A stretch of DNA of 57,624 nucleotides from Herbivorax alkaliphila. Lineage in GTDB: Bacteria > Bacillota > Clostridia > Acetivibrionales > Acetivibrionaceae. The notes below the pieces were generated by a model. That model had not been told where the DNA came from. It saw only the letters and a list, made by a program, of their open reading frames with translations, and did not search any database. The stretch lies in assembly GCF_030848475.1 (NCBI RefSeq), contig NZ_JAVDDS010000025.1:1-57624 (forward strand), in the 5' to 3' direction. The translations under genes were made by a program, and so were the position numbers. Positions 24,536-33,566 of this stretch are shown here, in pieces (position 1 is the stretch's first letter; each line of letters starts with the position of its first letter).

Positions 24536-24916
24536 ATGGACGGGTACAAGACATTATATAATATTGCAAATGGAATATTTGCTGCAGGAAAAATAGGTGA
24601 GGTGTTATATTCTCCATCAGGCAATGAAAGAAATCAAATAGATACAACCAATACGATAACTAATGCCTGTGAAATATTGGATATTTTATCCCGATATGCA
24701 CCTGAAGAACAAAGAGAAGCGTTAGGTGAAGTTGCTAAGAAAGGTAAGTTGTGTTTGGAAACGTGTAATAATCTTAATAGACATTTTAGTACATATACAA
24801 GAGGAGTGGATATAAAAAAAACAGTGGAGGCTCTTAATATAATAAAACCTATTTTTGGCAATCGTGAAAGAATGATAGTTGATAGGGTTTTAAAATTGTA
24901 CGAAGCCCTGAGTTGA
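24536..24916 (+). CDS. Hypothetical helical protein
   Basis: Helical protein of 126 residues starting MDGYKTLYNIANGIFAAGKIGEVLYSPSG. The middle contains ACEILDILSRYAPEEQREALGEVAKKGKLCLETCNNL and the end IKPIFGNRERMIVDRVLKLYEALS. No membrane segment. The start ATG 24536 has AGAGGTGA upstream; the in-frame ATG at 24503 has no good site. Like the genes at 21429 and 21909 it is a small, helical, cysteine-containing protein of unknown function within the spore-gene neighbourhood. Repeat elements lie on both sides. Confidence 0.6.
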   Translation: MDGYKTLYNIANGIFAAGKIGEVLYSPSGNERNQIDTTNTITNACEILDILSRYAPEEQREALGEVAKKGKLCLETCNNLNRHFSTYTRGVDIKKTVEALNIIKPIFGNRERMIVDRVLKLYEALS

Positions 24917-24973
24917 ATTTTAGGTTTTATAGTTTTTTGTGTTAAAGTGAAATCAACTGTATGTAAAACATAG

Positions 24974-25006
24974 TGCTTCAGGTGGAGATTTTACTCTACC
25001 TGAAGC
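24974..25006. terminator. GCTTCAGGTGGAG/CTCTACCTGAAGC hairpin (repeat copy used as terminator)
   Basis: A 13-bp stem with one mismatch and a 7-base loop sits between two convergent genes. The sequence is the central hairpin of the dispersed repeat family, so here a repeat fragment seems to have taken the terminator position. Confidence 0.6.
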
Positions 25007-25048
25007 TTATAAGAGGGGTTTCTCCCTTTTAACATTTATAAATTAGTA

Positions 25049-26677
25049 TTATAATCTTCTTTGACGTTTTCGTTTTTTATGGGATTTTTGAATGACAACT
25101 TTTCTACCCTTGACGGTATTATCCTTCATTGACTTTAAAACTTGAGGGACGTATTTTCCGGGAACATCAACAAAACTAAATTTATCAAAAATATTAATAG
25201 CTCCGATAAGTTTACCAGGTAATCCTGTAGAAGAAGCAATGCTTTCAACAATATGCCTTGGTTGTACTTTGTTATTTCTGCCAATATCCATATAAAGTCG
25301 AACCATTCCATCAGGGACATTGGTATCCTTAGTAGGTTTCTCACAGATATCCTGCGGATTATCTTTGTAGAACATTATTTTTAGTAATGCTGCAGCAATT
25401 TCTAAAGTTGTCACATAATTATCACTGCTTTTTACTGAATTTGAGTCATCAAGAACACTTTCTATATATGGTACGTACTTGGAAAAACTGCCATCATTTA
25501 AAGTTTCTTCTATCTTATTTAAAGTATTACCAATTTTTCTTTCCTCCACATCCATGAGAGATGGGGGTTTAATTAATTTAATATATGACTTTGTGTATCT
25601 TTGAATTTCTTTTAATTTGTGTATTTCACGACCTACAACAAGAGTAAATGCTTTTCCAGCTTTTCCAGCTCTTCCTGTTCGTCCAATTCTGTGTACATAG
25701 TATTCTTCATCGTTGGGTATATCATAGTTGATAACAGCTTCTACATCATCCACATCTATTCCACGAGCTGCAACGTCTGTGGCAATAAGGGTATCAATAA
25801 GGCCTTTTCTGAATTTGGACATAACACGATCTCGTTGTTCCTGCTTCATGTCACCATGAAGAGCTTCAGCTGAATAACCTCTTGACTGAAGGCTTCCTGT
25901 TAGCTCATCTACCATTTTTTTTGTATTGCAAAATATTAAAGATAGTTTGATATCATTTACATCAAGTAATCTTGACAATACCTCCAGCTTAGCTGTTGAA
26001 CTTACTTCAAGATAGAATTGCTCAATTGCAGGCACTGTAATTTCTTTGTGTGCAGATTTTGCATGAATTGGGTCGATTTGATATTTTTTTGTTAAATCCA
26101 GTATTTCTTTTGGCATAGTAGCAGAGAAAAAGATGGTCTGTCTTTTAGAAGGTATTTTTTGTAAAATAGTATCAATATCTTCTCTAAAGCCCATATTAAG
26201 CATTTCGTCTGCTTCATCTAAAATCATCATCTTTATGTTCATAAGTTTTAGAGTGTTACGCCTTAAGTGATCCATAATTCTCCCAGGAGTACCTATTATA
26301 ATTTGAGGGCGTCTTTTAAGAGCACTAATTTGACGATTAATTGGCTGTCCCCCATATATTGGGAGAATTCGTACCTTTTCCTTATATTTAGATACACTTT
26401 TTAATTCCTTTGATACCTGTATAGCAAGTTCTCTTGTAGGACACAATATTAGAACTTGTGGATCTTCAGTGTCAGAGTTTAACATTTCAATTGCTGGTAT
26501 TCCAAAAGCACATGTTTTTCCTGTTCCAGTTTGAGCCTGTCCAATAACATCACGACCATTTAGTATGTGATTAATGGTTAGAGATTGAATTGGAGTAGTT
26601 TCTTCAAATCCCATGTCTTCAATTGCTTTTTGTAATTGAAAAGACAAGTTTAGTTCATTAAAAGTTAAGTTATTCAT
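25049..26677 (-). CDS. DEAD-box RNA helicase with DbpA-type RNA-binding domain
   Basis: ATP-dependent RNA helicase of 542 residues. Motifs in order: Q motif (FNELNLSFQLQKAIEDMGFEETTPIQ), AQTGTGKT, PTRELAIQ, TPGR, DEAD, SAT, and HRIGRTGRAGK in the second RecA domain. The C-terminal 75 residues (MVRLYMDIGRNNKVQPRHIV...GKYVPQVLKSM) form the DbpA/CsdA RNA-recognition fold, then a basic KSHKKRKRQRRL tail. Such proteins (CshA/DeaD/DbpA group) remodel ribosomal or mRNA structure, often in the cold. The start ATG 26677 has AAAGGAT upstream. It is monocistronic. Confidence 0.92.
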   Translation of the reverse strand: MNNLTFNELNLSFQLQKAIEDMGFEETTPIQSLTINHILNGRDVIGQAQTGTGKTCAFGIPAIEMLNSDTEDPQVLILCPTRELAIQVSKELKSVSKYKEKVRILPIYGGQPINRQISALKRRPQIIIGTPGRIMDHLRRNTLKLMNIKMMILDEADEMLNMGFREDIDTILQKIPSKRQTIFFSATMPKEILDLTKKYQIDPIHAKSAHKEITVPAIEQFYLEVSSTAKLEVLSRLLDVNDIKLSLIFCNTKKMVDELTGSLQSRGYSAEALHGDMKQEQRDRVMSKFRKGLIDTLIATDVAARGIDVDDVEAVINYDIPNDEEYYVHRIGRTGRAGKAGKAFTLVVGREIHKLKEIQRYTKSYIKLIKPPSLMDVEERKIGNTLNKIEETLNDGSFSKYVPYIESVLDDSNSVKSSDNYVTTLEIAAALLKIMFYKDNPQDICEKPTKDTNVPDGMVRLYMDIGRNNKVQPRHIVESIASSTGLPGKLIGAINIFDKFSFVDVPGKYVPQVLKSMKDNTVKGRKVVIQKSHKKRKRQRRL

Positions 26678-26873
26678 ATTTCAAATCCTTTTCATTAATT
26701 AGTAATAGACCTTTATTTAGTAAAAAGTCTATCGTGTTTATTAAAATCCATTGCTAATGAATGTATTTTTAGTATGTGTATATTTAATCATCTTTATAGA
26801 GCTTGATTTATAAACATAATAAATTAATTATACCATTTAGTTCTTAAACATTAAAGCATTTATAAATAGAAAA

Positions 26874-27683
26874 TTAGATATTTCGACCATAAAAAATTTC
26901 AGACATTTCTTTTTTAAGTTTAAGTTTTATTTTTCTCTTTTCATTTGCCTTAAGGTCTTTTTTTGTAATTCCAAAAAGGTAGTTGTCTAAATCAAAATCC
27001 TTTAAAAGCATTTTTGTATGGAAGATATTTTCCTGGTATACATTAACATCAATTAAATGATACATATTTTTAGTGTCATTTGATATATAGTTTTGAATAG
27101 AGTTAATTTTATGGTCAATAAAAAATTTTCTTCCGGACACATCTCTTGTGAAGCCTCGTACCCTGTAATCGATTGTTATTATATCCGAGTCAAAGCTATG
27201 TATTAAATAATTTAGAGCCTTAAGAGGTGATATTCGTCCACATGTGGAAACATCAATATCCGCTCTAAAAGTACTAATACCATCATCAGGATGGCTTTCT
27301 GGATAAGTATGCACAGTAATATGACTTTTGTCAAGGTGTGCTAAAACTGTTTCAGGTAATGGGCCTGGAGATGCAGTCTCATCAGAATCATCAATAGGTG
27401 CATTTATGATTTTTTCTTCTGAAATAAGCATTGTTACACTGGCACCTTGGGGCTCATAATCCTGACTGGCAATATTTAAAATATTAGCACCAATTATTGA
27501 TGATACATTTGACAAAATTTTAGTTAGTCTTTCAGCGTTGTATTGCTCATCAATATAGTCAATATAGCCTTTGCGATGATTGAAATTTTTAGCATAACAT
27601 ATATCATATATATTAAAACTTAGAGTTTTTGTAAGATTGTTAAAACCATATAATTTTAGTTTTTTAAAAGAATTAACTTCCAT
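26874..27683 (-). CDS. speD: S-adenosylmethionine decarboxylase proenzyme (long, E. coli type)
   Basis: SpeD of 269 residues. It makes decarboxylated SAM, the aminopropyl donor for spermidine. The conserved [21 protein letters not shown] carries the self-cleavage site; Ser120 becomes the pyruvoyl cofactor. [20 protein letters not shown] is the other family block. The length matches the class 1A, E. coli-type enzyme rather than the short Thermotoga/Bacillus type. The start ATG 27683 has GAGGAGGG upstream. speE is not adjacent, so its aminopropyltransferase partner lies elsewhere. Confidence 0.95.
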   Translation of the reverse strand: MEVNSFKKLKLYGFNNLTKTLSFNIYDICYAKNFNHRKGYIDYIDEQYNAERLTKILSNVSSIIGANILNIASQDYEPQGASVTMLISEEKIINAPIDDSDETASPGPLPETVLAHLDKSHITVHTYPESHPDDGISTFRADIDVSTCGRISPLKALNYLIHSFDSDIITIDYRVRGFTRDVSGRKFFIDHKINSIQNYISNDTKNMYHLIDVNVYQENIFHTKMLLKDFDLDNYLFGITKKDLKANEKRKIKLKLKKEMSEIFYGRNI

Positions 27684-27819
27684 AAATTCCCTCCTCTATA
27701 TAATAATATCTTAAAACTTTTACAATTTATATTATAAATTTATAATAATATTTTGTAAATGGGACAATAAAAATATGTATGTTTTTTTAAAATAAAATAA
27801 AAGCATAAAAGGTGTATTT

Positions 27820-27902
27820 AGTGAACCCATTTAGCTAAAGCTAAATATCAAAGGTTCAGATGGTGGGGCTACTTCATCTGAAAATATTAGATTAAGATAA
27901 AC
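27820..27902 (+). repeat. Dispersed intergenic repeat, copy 3
   Basis: AGTGAACCC-ATTTAGCT-AA-AGCTAAAT-ATCAAAGGTTCAGATGG...CATCTGAA-AATATTAGATTAAGATAAAC. The first and second hairpins both carry compensating changes compared with other copies (ATTTAGCT/AGCTAAAT; TTCAGATG/CATCTGAA), so the pairing is kept. It lies in the 347-base gap upstream of ppx, before the promoter. Confidence 0.65.
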
Positions 27903-27925
27903 AACATGTGCAAAAAAAAATACAT

Positions 27926-27953
27926 TTGATATATAAGATTTAAATGTTATAAT
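27926..27953 (+). promoter_or_regulatory. sigma-A-type promoter of ppx-ppk
   Basis: TTGATA at 27926-27931 and TATAAT at 27948-27953 have a 16-base spacer. The leader to the ppx start would be about 70 bases. Confidence 0.5.
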
Positions 27954-28030
27954 ACTTTGTATAGACATTCATTCTATTTTAAAAATATTTTCGGTATAGT
28001 AATAATTTAGAAGAAAGGATGTAGCCTTTT

Positions 28031-29572
28031 ATGGAGAAAGAAAAATATGAAGTAATGGCTGCTATTGATGTGGGATCTAATTCTTTAAGAATGATGATAG
28101 CACAGGTTACATCAGAAGGGGAAATTATTCCTCTTGAAGATTTGTATATGCCTACTCATATAGGTAAAGATACTTTTTCATATGGTAGGATACAGGTGGA
28201 ATCAATTCATGATACATGTGATACATTAAAAGGGTTTTTAAAAATCATAAAAGACTATAAACTTAAGAATTATAGAGCAGTAAGTACAAGTGGAATACGA
28301 GAAGCAGAAAACAGAGAGTATGTTTTAGAGCAAATAAAAAATAGAACTGGTTTAGAGGTTGAAGTGATTAATAATGCTCAAGAACGTTTTTTAATGTCTA
28401 AAGCTATAAGAAGTTATATGGCTAATGAAAAGAAATTTACTGATAAGGGCATATTAATAATAGACATACGTTCAGGAGGTGTTGAAATTTCAGTATACAG
28501 CGAAGGCAGTTTGCGATTTACTGAATATATGAAAGTTGGTTCTTTAAGACTTAGAGAAATTTTAGCCAGTCTTGAAAAGAGAACTCTTGATTTTCCTGGA
28601 TTGATGGAGGAGTTTATTGAAAGCAGAATAGATTTTATGAAACTTATACTACCTAAATTCGATATTAAGAGCTTTGTTGGCCTAGGTGGAGAATTAAAAA
28701 CAATTATAAAATTATGTACAAAGAAAAAGAACAATAAATTTCAAATTAAAAAAGAAGATCTTAAAAAGCTATATGAAAAAGTTCATAGATTAACGACATC
28801 TCAGATAATAGAGGAGTTTAGTCTTTCAAAAAATCAGGCAGAAATTCTTTTGCCGTCTATAATACTTTTTAATAGTTTTTTGGAAATGACCAATGCAAAT
28901 TCTATATTTGCACCTATGGTATCGCTAAGGCATGGGCTTTTAGTACATATGGTAGACGATAGATTTAACACCGCAAGAAAAAAGGAGGCATATGATGATA
29001 TAATTACTTCTGTGTGGCATATTGGAAAGAAATATTCTATTGATGAAGTTCACAGCAGATTTATTGAAAAAATTGCATTGTCTATATTTGATCAAAGCAA
29101 GAAAATCCATGTTCTTGGTGAAACTGAAAGATTTTATTTGAGAGTGGCATCAATATTACATGATATAGGGAAGTATGTAAATCATAACAATCACGATGTT
29201 CATTCATATAATATTATTCGTTTTCAGGATATTATGGGATTGTCAGATAGTGAACTGAATATTGTTGCAAATATAGCAAGATATCATAGTGATGAAATTC
29301 CTAATTTATCACATGATAATTATTATGTACTTGATGCTGGTGAAAAAATAATTGTCTCAAAACTTGCAGTGATTTTAAGAATAGCTGAAGCTTTAGATAT
29401 ATCTCATAAACAAAAAATAAAGAAGCTTGAAATCAACAATTATTCTAAGGAACTGCACTTTAATGTGTGGGCAGATCAGAATATTATGTTGGAAAAATGG
29501 ACTTTTGCAAGTAACGTCAATTTTTTTGAAGAAGTAATGGGAAGTAAACCTGTTATTAGATGTAGAGGGTGA
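28031..29572 (+). CDS. ppx: Ppx/GppA phosphatase with C-terminal HD domain
   Basis: Exopolyphosphatase/guanosine pentaphosphatase of 513 residues. The N-terminal ASKHA ATPase-like domain opens with MAAIDVGSNSLRMMIAQV and contains VSTSGIREAENREYV and a phosphate-binding GILIIDIRSGGVEISVY; the usual D-(I)-G-G-G-S reads DIRSGG, a mild deviation. The C-terminal half has an HD signature (LHDIGKYVNHNNHDVHSYNII). It hydrolyses polyphosphate or pppGpp. Six bases separate it from ppk, with the ribosome site of ppk in its last codons, so synthesis and breakdown enzymes of polyphosphate are co-expressed. The start ATG 28031 has AAAGGATG upstream. Confidence 0.88.
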   Translation: MEKEKYEVMAAIDVGSNSLRMMIAQVTSEGEIIPLEDLYMPTHIGKDTFSYGRIQVESIHDTCDTLKGFLKIIKDYKLKNYRAVSTSGIREAENREYVLEQIKNRTGLEVEVINNAQERFLMSKAIRSYMANEKKFTDKGILIIDIRSGGVEISVYSEGSLRFTEYMKVGSLRLREILASLEKRTLDFPGLMEEFIESRIDFMKLILPKFDIKSFVGLGGELKTIIKLCTKKKNNKFQIKKEDLKKLYEKVHRLTTSQIIEEFSLSKNQAEILLPSIILFNSFLEMTNANSIFAPMVSLRHGLLVHMVDDRFNTARKKEAYDDIITSVWHIGKKYSIDEVHSRFIEKIALSIFDQSKKIHVLGETERFYLRVASILHDIGKYVNHNNHDVHSYNIIRFQDIMGLSDSELNIVANIARYHSDEIPNLSHDNYYVLDAGEKIIVSKLAVILRIAEALDISHKQKIKKLEINNYSKELHFNVWADQNIMLEKWTFASNVNFFEEVMGSKPVIRCRG

Positions 29573-29578
29573 TATTTT

Positions 29579-31684
29579 ATGAAAAAATTTGAATACCAAT
29601 TAAAGAGAAATTATTTTAACAGAGAATTAAGCTGGCTTGAATTTAATGAAAGAGTACTTAATGAAGCATGCAAAGGTAATAGTAACCCTATTTTAGAAAG
29701 GCTTAAATTTTTGTCAATTGTAAGTTCAAATCTAGATGAGTTTTTTATGGTAAGGGTTGCATCGCTGTTTGATCAGGTGTTGGCAGGATTTAAAGAGCCT
29801 GATATTGCAGGCTTTACGCCAAGAGAACAGATTAATTTGATTTCTATGAGAGCTCATAAAATGATATGTGACCAGTATAGTTGTTACAATCGTTCTCTTG
29901 TCCCCTGTCTTAAAAAGGAAAAAATATTTTTATTAAAGCCTAAAGATCTTAATGAAAAGCAAAAAGATTTTATTGAGACATTTTATTATAATACAGTTTA
30001 TCCTGTTCTAACGCCTATGGTAGTTGACAGGAGCAGACCTTTTCCTCTTGTATTAAATCAAAGTCTTAATATAGCATTGCTTATTGAAAACAAAGAAGAA
30101 GGGGATGAACCGATATTTGGAATGGTTCAGGTGCCTTCAGTTTTGGGTAGAATTATTGAGCTTCCAGGAGAAGATGATGAAAAGTGTTTTATATTACTGG
30201 AAGATATAATTAAAATGTACATTAAAACTATTTTTGAAGGGCATAACATTATAACAATGGCTTGTTATCGTATTACACGTAATACTGATCAAGGGCTTAA
30301 TGAAGAGGAAGCAGAAGATCTTTTAGAAGCCATTCAGCAATATATTAAAAAAAGAAAATGGGGAATGGTTATAAGACTTGAAATTGAGCATGGGATGGCA
30401 CCGGATCTTTTAGAAATATTGATTAGAGAGTTTGAAGTGCCGAGAGAAACTGTTTATGAAATAAATGGGCCTTTAGATTTGACTTTTTTAATGAAAGTTC
30501 ACTCAATAAAAGGTTATGATCATTTGCGATATCCAGTATATCTACAACAGCCTGTTCCAGAGTTAATTGATAAAGAAGATATTTTTAGTACTATTTCTCA
30601 AAAAGATATACTTCTTCATCATCCCTATCAATCATTTGAACCTGTCATTGAATTTGTAAAACAGGCAGCAAACGACCCTGATGTTTTGGCAATAAAGCAG
30701 ACCCTGTACAGAGTAAGTGGTAACTCACCTATTGTTGAAGCCTTAGCTCAAGCTGCTGAAAACGGTAAACAGGTTACAGTGCTTGTTGAGCTTAAAGCTA
30801 GATTTGATGAACAAAACAACATAATATGGGCAAAACGTCTTGAGATGGCAGGATGTCATGTAATATATGGACTGGTAGGTTTAAAGACTCACTGTAAAAT
30901 ACTTTTAGTGGTAAGAAAGGAAGAAGATGGCATTAAAAGATATGTTCATATGAGTACTGGAAACTACAATGATGCAACGGCAAAAATTTATACAGATTTA
31001 GGGCTTTTTACATCAAATCCTTATTTTGGGGCAGATGCTTCAGCAGTTTTCAATATGTTGTCAGGGTATTCGAGACTCAATAGAATGTATAAATTAGCTG
31101 TTGCACCTGTAACACTGAGAAAGAGGTTTAAAAAGCTTATACGCCAAGAAGCTGAAAATGCACGTAATAGAAAAAAAGCCAAAATAATTGCAAATTTAAA
31201 TTCCCTTGTGGATGAAGGTATAATAAATGAGCTTTATGCAGCTTCAGAGGCTGGTGTCGAAATTGATTTAATAGTAAGAGGAATTTGTTGCTTGAGACCA
31301 GGTATTAAAGGGCTTAGTGAAAGAATTAGAGTAAAAAGTATAGTTGGTAGATTTTTAGAGCATCGGAGAATATATTACTTTCATAATGATGGTGAAGATT
31401 TAGTTTATTTATCTAGTGCAGACTGGATGGGGAGAAATCTTGACCGTAGAGTTGAAATACTGTTTCCTGTGGAAGATTCTGATATTTCTAAACGATTAAT
31501 AGAAATATTAAATACATGTATGAAAGACACCCAAAAAGGAAGAATGTTGGATAAGAATGGTGGTTATGTAGAAGTGGACAAGAAAGAAAAGGAAAAGTTA
31601 AACTGTCAGGAACATTTCTGCAAATTAGCCATCAAAGAAGCCCAAAAAGCGGTTTTAGAGAAAGCGGAAAAAGACTTACAGTAA
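29579..31684 (+). CDS. ppk: Polyphosphate kinase 1
   Basis: PPK1 of 701 residues, reversible transfer of the ATP gamma-phosphate to polyphosphate. The N-terminal domain opens NRELSWLEFNERVLNEA and has SSNLDEFFMVRVA. The catalytic His438 is in LKTHCKILLVVR, with YVHMSTGNYN after it, and the second His595 in LEHRRIYYFHNDGEDLVYLSSADWMGRNLDRRVE. Length and all motifs are those of a full enzyme. The C-terminus has an extra Lys-rich helix. It follows ppx in one operon; the start ATG 29579 is preceded by GAGGGTGA. Confidence 0.96.
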   Translation: MKKFEYQLKRNYFNRELSWLEFNERVLNEACKGNSNPILERLKFLSIVSSNLDEFFMVRVASLFDQVLAGFKEPDIAGFTPREQINLISMRAHKMICDQYSCYNRSLVPCLKKEKIFLLKPKDLNEKQKDFIETFYYNTVYPVLTPMVVDRSRPFPLVLNQSLNIALLIENKEEGDEPIFGMVQVPSVLGRIIELPGEDDEKCFILLEDIIKMYIKTIFEGHNIITMACYRITRNTDQGLNEEEAEDLLEAIQQYIKKRKWGMVIRLEIEHGMAPDLLEILIREFEVPRETVYEINGPLDLTFLMKVHSIKGYDHLRYPVYLQQPVPELIDKEDIFSTISQKDILLHHPYQSFEPVIEFVKQAANDPDVLAIKQTLYRVSGNSPIVEALAQAAENGKQVTVLVELKARFDEQNNIIWAKRLEMAGCHVIYGLVGLKTHCKILLVVRKEEDGIKRYVHMSTGNYNDATAKIYTDLGLFTSNPYFGADASAVFNMLSGYSRLNRMYKLAVAPVTLRKRFKKLIRQEAENARNRKKAKIIANLNSLVDEGIINELYAASEAGVEIDLIVRGICCLRPGIKGLSERIRVKSIVGRFLEHRRIYYFHNDGEDLVYLSSADWMGRNLDRRVEILFPVEDSDISKRLIEILNTCMKDTQKGRMLDKNGGYVEVDKKEKEKLNCQEHFCKLAIKEAQKAVLEKAEKDLQ

Positions 31685-31707
31685 TTAGTTTAAATGGAGG
31701 AGTAATT

Positions 31708-32574
31708 GTGTTAGTTACAAAGGATTGGAAAGATTATGAACTTATAGATACAGGTAATGGAGAAAAGCTTGAAAGATGGGGAAAGTATGTTTTGAGAAGA
31801 CCTGATCCACAAATTATTTGGCCTGTTAGTGAAGAAAAGAGTTTTTCAAAAAATGCAGATGCTATTTATCATAGAAGTTCAAAAGGAGGGGGCAAGTGGG
31901 AGTATAAGAAAAAAATACCTTCTAGATGGAGTATTTCATATAAAGGTATGTCTTTTTTTATAGAACCTACTGGATTCAAACATACTGGAATTTTCCCTGA
32001 ACAGGCGATTAATTGGGATTGGATAATAGAAAAAATACATTCTCAGTCAAGGAAGATTAATGTGTTAAATCTTTTTGCTTATACAGGAGGTGCTACTGTT
32101 GCAGCAGCACATGCAGGAGCTTCAGTGTGTCATGTTGATGCTGCTAAAGGAATGGTAAAGTGGGCAAAGGAAAACGTGGAACTGTCAGGTCTTTCAGATA
32201 GACCAGTTCGCTTTATAACTGATGATGTTATTAAATTTGTCAAAAGAGAACAGCGTCGTGGAAATAAATATGATGGTATAATTATGGATCCTCCTTCTTA
32301 TGGAAGAGGTCCAAAAGGAGAGTTATGGAAGATAGAAGAGTCTCTTTTTGAATTTGTTGAAGAATGTATGAAAGTATTGTCTTCAAAGCCTTTATTTTTT
32401 CTTATAAACTCTTATACAACAGGTTTTTCACCAACTGTAGTTTCAAACATTCTCAAAATGACTGTTGCTAAGAAATACAAGGGCAATATTTCCTGCGGAG
32501 AAGTGGGAATTCCTGTTTCTAAAACAGGTCTTATTTTGCCCTGTGGTATTTATGGTCGCTGGGAGGCAAAGTGA
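31708..32574 (+). CDS. Class I SAM-dependent methyltransferase (RlmI-like, COG1092)
   Basis: Probable 23S rRNA methyltransferase of 288 residues. The Rossmann domain shows INVLNLFAYTGGATVAAAHAGASVCHVDAA (motif I region) and the catalytic-site MDPPSYGRGPKGE, typical of RlmI/RlmK-like m5C or m2G methyltransferases. The N-terminal PUA domain of RlmI is absent; instead there is an OB-like region (WGKYVLRRPDPQIIW). The start is GTG 31708 behind GGAGGAG. It overlaps the next gene, a pseudouridine synthase, by one base (TGATG), which fits a shared RNA-modification role. The target base is not known. Confidence 0.82.
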   Translation: MLVTKDWKDYELIDTGNGEKLERWGKYVLRRPDPQIIWPVSEEKSFSKNADAIYHRSSKGGGKWEYKKKIPSRWSISYKGMSFFIEPTGFKHTGIFPEQAINWDWIIEKIHSQSRKINVLNLFAYTGGATVAAAHAGASVCHVDAAKGMVKWAKENVELSGLSDRPVRFITDDVIKFVKREQRRGNKYDGIIMDPPSYGRGPKGELWKIEESLFEFVEECMKVLSSKPLFFLINSYTTGFSPTVVSNILKMTVAKKYKGNISCGEVGIPVSKTGLILPCGIYGRWEAK

Positions 32575-33254
32575 TGGTTAAAAGAGAAAAAATAGATGTT
32601 ATTTACGAAGACAATCATCTTTTGGTGGTAAAAAAACCTGTTAATATGCCTGTTCAAAGGGATTCTACAAATGATGAAGATATGTTAACAGCTTTAAAAG
32701 GTTATATAAAAGAAAAGTATAATAAACCTGGCAACGTATATTTAGGCCTTGTTCATAGACTAGATCGTCCAGTTGGCGGTCTAATGGTGTTTGCACGAAC
32801 TTCTAAAGCTGCATCTAGACTTTCAGATTTTATTAGAAAAAGAGAGTTTTATAAGAGATATTTAGCTGTAATTCATGGTGTTTTAAAAGATAAAAGTGGC
32901 AAAATGGAAGATTATCTTTTGAAGGATAAAAGTAAAAATACTGTAAACATAGTAAGCGAGAGTACAAAAGGTGCCAAGTATGCTTGTTTAGAATATAACG
33001 TTTTGAATGAAAATAATAATTTTAGTTTGGTGAAGATAAATTTACATACTGGTCGCCCTCATCAAATAAGAGTTCAATTCTCTAAGGCAGGCCACCCTTT
33101 ATATGGGGATCAAAAATATGGCAGAAAACTGAATTCTCTAGGTCAGCAAATAGCATTATGGTCTAATGAAATAAGCTTTATTCATCCTACAACTAAAAAA
33201 AAGATAGAATTTAAATGCAAACCCCCTGAGGATAAACCTTGGAATTGCTTTTAA
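32574..33254 (+). CDS. RluA-family pseudouridine synthase
   Basis: Pseudouridine synthase of 226 residues for tRNA or rRNA. The catalytic Asp is in LVHRLDRPVGGLMVFARTSKAAS; RPHQIRVQFSKAGHPLYGDQKYG is the C-terminal family block. There is no N-terminal S4 domain, so it belongs to the short RluA-like class. The start ATG 32574 overlaps the stop of the methyltransferase gene, with GGGAGG upstream, giving translational coupling. The modified uridine cannot be assigned. Confidence 0.9.
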   Translation: MVKREKIDVIYEDNHLLVVKKPVNMPVQRDSTNDEDMLTALKGYIKEKYNKPGNVYLGLVHRLDRPVGGLMVFARTSKAASRLSDFIRKREFYKRYLAVIHGVLKDKSGKMEDYLLKDKSKNTVNIVSESTKGAKYACLEYNVLNENNNFSLVKINLHTGRPHQIRVQFSKAGHPLYGDQKYGRKLNSLGQQIALWSNEISFIHPTTKKKIEFKCKPPEDKPWNCF

Positions 33255-33333
33255 AAGTATATTTTTTTTGCTTTTAAGTTCTAGGATAAATTATATTTCA
33301 ATCAACAAAAAAACATAAAATTCTTCAAAAGTA

Positions 33334-33362
33334 TTGCAAATTTTTTCTACATAGTATAATAT
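33334..33362 (+). promoter_or_regulatory. Possible promoter of the tandem Cache gene
   Basis: TTGCAA at 33334-33339 is followed by TAATAT at 33357 (17-base spacer) or TATAAT at 33355 (15). The remaining parts of the 312-base gap between 33255 and 33566 show nothing recognisable. Confidence 0.3.
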
Positions 33363-33566
33363 TATGTTTGAAGAGTAGTTTTTATCTGTCTTTTTAATTA
33401 AAGTTCTAGAAGACATGAAACACTTTATAATAAATTAGCTTTACACTGATTTATTTAATGGATTATCCAACAATATTAGAGCAATATCGCAAGTTTTTCT
33501 GTATGAGATAAAAAAATTATTATATATAGTTACATTTTAAAATTTTTATTAGGAGGAGATGTAATA

